Shown here piece after piece: positions 62,461-64,000 of a stretch of 64,000 nt of DNA. A program made the position numbers and the translations under genes. The DNA comes from Petrosia ficiformis. Lineage: Eukaryota > Porifera > Demospongiae > Haplosclerida > Petrosiidae. Each line of letters begins with the position of its first letter. The first letter of the stretch is position 1. Under the pieces are notes generated by a model. The model worked only from the letters and a program-made list of their open reading frames with translations. It was not told the DNA's origin and did not search any database. The stretch covers positions 3,302,633 to 3,366,632 of the forward strand of contig OX345649.1 of the NCBI GenBank assembly GCA_947044365.1, written 5' to 3'.

Positions 62461-62641
62461 AAACATCATATAATTACAGAAGAATAGAAGGTAGTATGTA
62501 TGTTACTTGACAGTTAACCATTAATATAATACATAGCTCAGTGTATAGGTATTAAATATTTGTGTATACAAATGAAAACATACTAACTGCAATTGTTCAT
62601 TACCCTAGGTACAACAAATTCTTTTATTTTCCTTTGTTTAT

Positions 62642-62767
62642 AGTGCAACTAAACTTTGGAATTCACTTTCATATGATGTTGTGCATGCATCTACTGTTTA
62701 TACTTTCAGATCTCAGCTTAAAGGCTATTTATTCAATTACCTTTTTGTTTTCAGTCTGTTTTTTTAA
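62642..62767 (+). mobile_element. 3' remnant of a non-LTR retrotransposon reverse transcriptase (second copy)
   Basis: The frame reads SATKLWNSLSYDVVHAS then FRSQLKGYLFNYLFVFSL and a stop. It is the better-preserved twin of 35,485-35,583; its frame stays open upstream for about 45 bp (VQQILLFSFVY). The 3' tail, with AATATTAAAAAAAGG at about 62,864-62,878, looks like the end of the element. Confidence 0.62.
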
Positions 62768-63548
62768 TTTTTTGTATTTTTCTTTATATTTCATTTTTTG
62801 GGGATTTCCTCCTTGGTTCAGTGCTTATTGAGATTGTGCCTTGATGTTTCTGCATCAAACATTAATATTAAAAAAAGGCCACTGATCATAATTATACATC
62901 CTATATATACAAATCTACAATATAACCGTTCCATCCTGTACATCCCTACCACAAATCTTTATACTTTATTTTGAGGAAGAGTTAAAAATACACATCGTGT
63001 ACTACAGACAGCAAGATACGCAACCATGATAATATCTACTTGTTGTATTACAGTGATGATTCTCTAAAGTAATATTAGCCACTTAGTTGAAAACTAGGAT
63101 ATTTGTATCACTATTTTCTTTTAAGAAAATGCAATTATCATGATGAACTTGAGAAACACGATTCAAAGTAGAGTGAGAATCTCTTATCATACACTTCATA
63201 TGTGTTGCAACCTTAGTGACAATTTTAGTGTGATTTAGAACTAACTTTATTTGAACTTAATGTGGACTTATGTGTAATTATACTGACAGAAAATCAATTT
63301 GTCAAGCAAATGAACAAGATAACAATAATAACAAGAATAAAACCTCATCATAGAACAATACATTAGAACAATACAAAGATAATATGATAGACAATGTAGA
63401 GTCAGCCATAAGTCTTGAGATATCACAATACACTATTGAGTTTCTATTACAGTTTACAATATAAAGACTAAACTGAAAATATTTAAAAAGATAAATAGGC
63501 ACACGAAAGCCATAATACGGATCACACAAAAAAAACTAATTTCCTTTA
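62768..63548. other. spacer between LINE remnant and third receptor's last exon
   Basis: It includes about 460 bp (62,762-63,226) absent from the otherwise matching locus at 35,600-35,640. From 63,226 on it parallels 35,610-35,938. No gene is seen. Confidence 0.55.
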
Positions 63549-63655
63549 TTAATCTTCACTTTCTTCCAGCTGCTCATCATTGAGTTCTTCTTCAACTTCT
63601 TCTATCACCTCTTCTTTGAGTGTATACTCACAATCTGATTCTTCTACAAATTTAT
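63549..63655 (-). CDS. Receptor gene C: terminal exon of a third paralogue, rest outside window
   Basis: The exon encodes KFVEESDCEYTLKEEV to EESED and a TAA stop. It is nearly identical to receptor B's last exon, with the same 107 bp length and acceptor context. In receptor B the next exon lies about 580 bp upstream, which would be just beyond the right edge, so a further gene of the array may continue there. It could also be an isolated duplicated exon. Confidence 0.65.
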
Positions 63656-64000
63656 CTGTGGAAGATTAGCTAACTATTATTACACAAAATAATGTTTTTT
63701 CCCCTTTAAATTGATAGTGAACTATAATAAAGATTGAATACAGCTAAGAATCAAGTATAAATTATAAAGGATACAAAGAATGTAGAAGCAATTTGTACAG
63801 TGGCATGAAGTGCATACATTGGTTATAAACCTTATTCCACCCATAATATATTTTGTCAGGCAAGCCATGAACTTCACTAAAAGGAGGATGCATTGACATA
63901 TATCACTCAATCTTTAGATCTGCTACACAAATATTGCAGACCAGTCACATTACAGTAATTCCAAACCTTACCATAACTCACATGCCATATCCAAATCATG
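63656..64000. other. intron upstream of receptor C terminal exon
   Basis: It matches the intron at 36,046-36,390 of receptor B almost throughout, with small changes. No exon is expected here by comparison with B. Confidence 0.65.

Noticed and set aside
62562..62831. 89-residue plus-strand frame near the LINE remnant
   Set aside because: It is out of frame with the reverse-transcriptase tail (62,642-62,767) and reads as hydrophobic, low-complexity sequence.

Overview
The window looks like nuclear DNA of an early-branching animal, most likely a demosponge of the Amphimedon/Haliclona kind. This is an inference from three things: AT-rich, intron-dense genes with many 45-75 bp introns, a recognisable animal housekeeping gene, and large FN3/vWA receptor architectures. 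No rRNA, tRNA, CRISPR or bacterial-style operon is visible. Every protein-coding gene I can support lies on the minus strand, so transcription runs right to left.

Region 1 (1-17,259) is the 5' three quarters of a RAB3GAP2 orthologue, the non-catalytic subunit of the Rab3 GAP / Rab18 GEF complex. About 23 exons are recognisable, and the 3' end lies beyond the left edge. Its introns are full of small non-autonomous mobile elements. The clearest is a family with termini resembling ATCCCTATGATTG, present in at least six full or partial copies. Simple repeats and other dispersed repeats are also present.

Region 2 (17,733-32,622) and region 3 (35,939-54,342) are two complete, tandem, head-to-tail paralogues of a giant cell-surface receptor of about 3,500 residues. 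The order is: signal peptide, lysozyme-like domain, von Willebrand A domain with intact MIDAS motif, an unassigned domain, one Ig domain, about 29 FN3 domains, one membrane helix, and a short acidic tail with tyrosines. Most FN3 domains sit on one phase 1-1 exon each, so the array can expand or contract without breaking frame. The last exon of a third copy appears at 63,549-63,655 and continues off the right edge.

Between the intact genes lie broken copies of the 3' FN3 exons (33,895-35,300 and 60,868-62,460). Two of these are followed by the same 3' remnant of a non-LTR retrotransposon on the plus strand (35,485-35,583 and 62,642-62,767). The duplication unit therefore includes relic exons, the LINE tail and the terminal exon. 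One relic contains a chimeric FN3 domain formed by fusion of two neighbouring exons.

The remaining DNA (first intron of region 3 at 50,001-53,810, and intergenic 54,343-60,867) is repeat-rich. It holds long palindromes, a 0.65 kb inverted repeat pair, three short TIR elements, TA microsatellites, and a pair of related hairpin-forming elements, one apparently interrupted by another insertion. The main biological interest is the expanding array of lysozyme-like/vWA/Ig/FN3 receptors, plausible candidates for recognition of microbes or of self. That role is inferred from domains and gene arrangement only.
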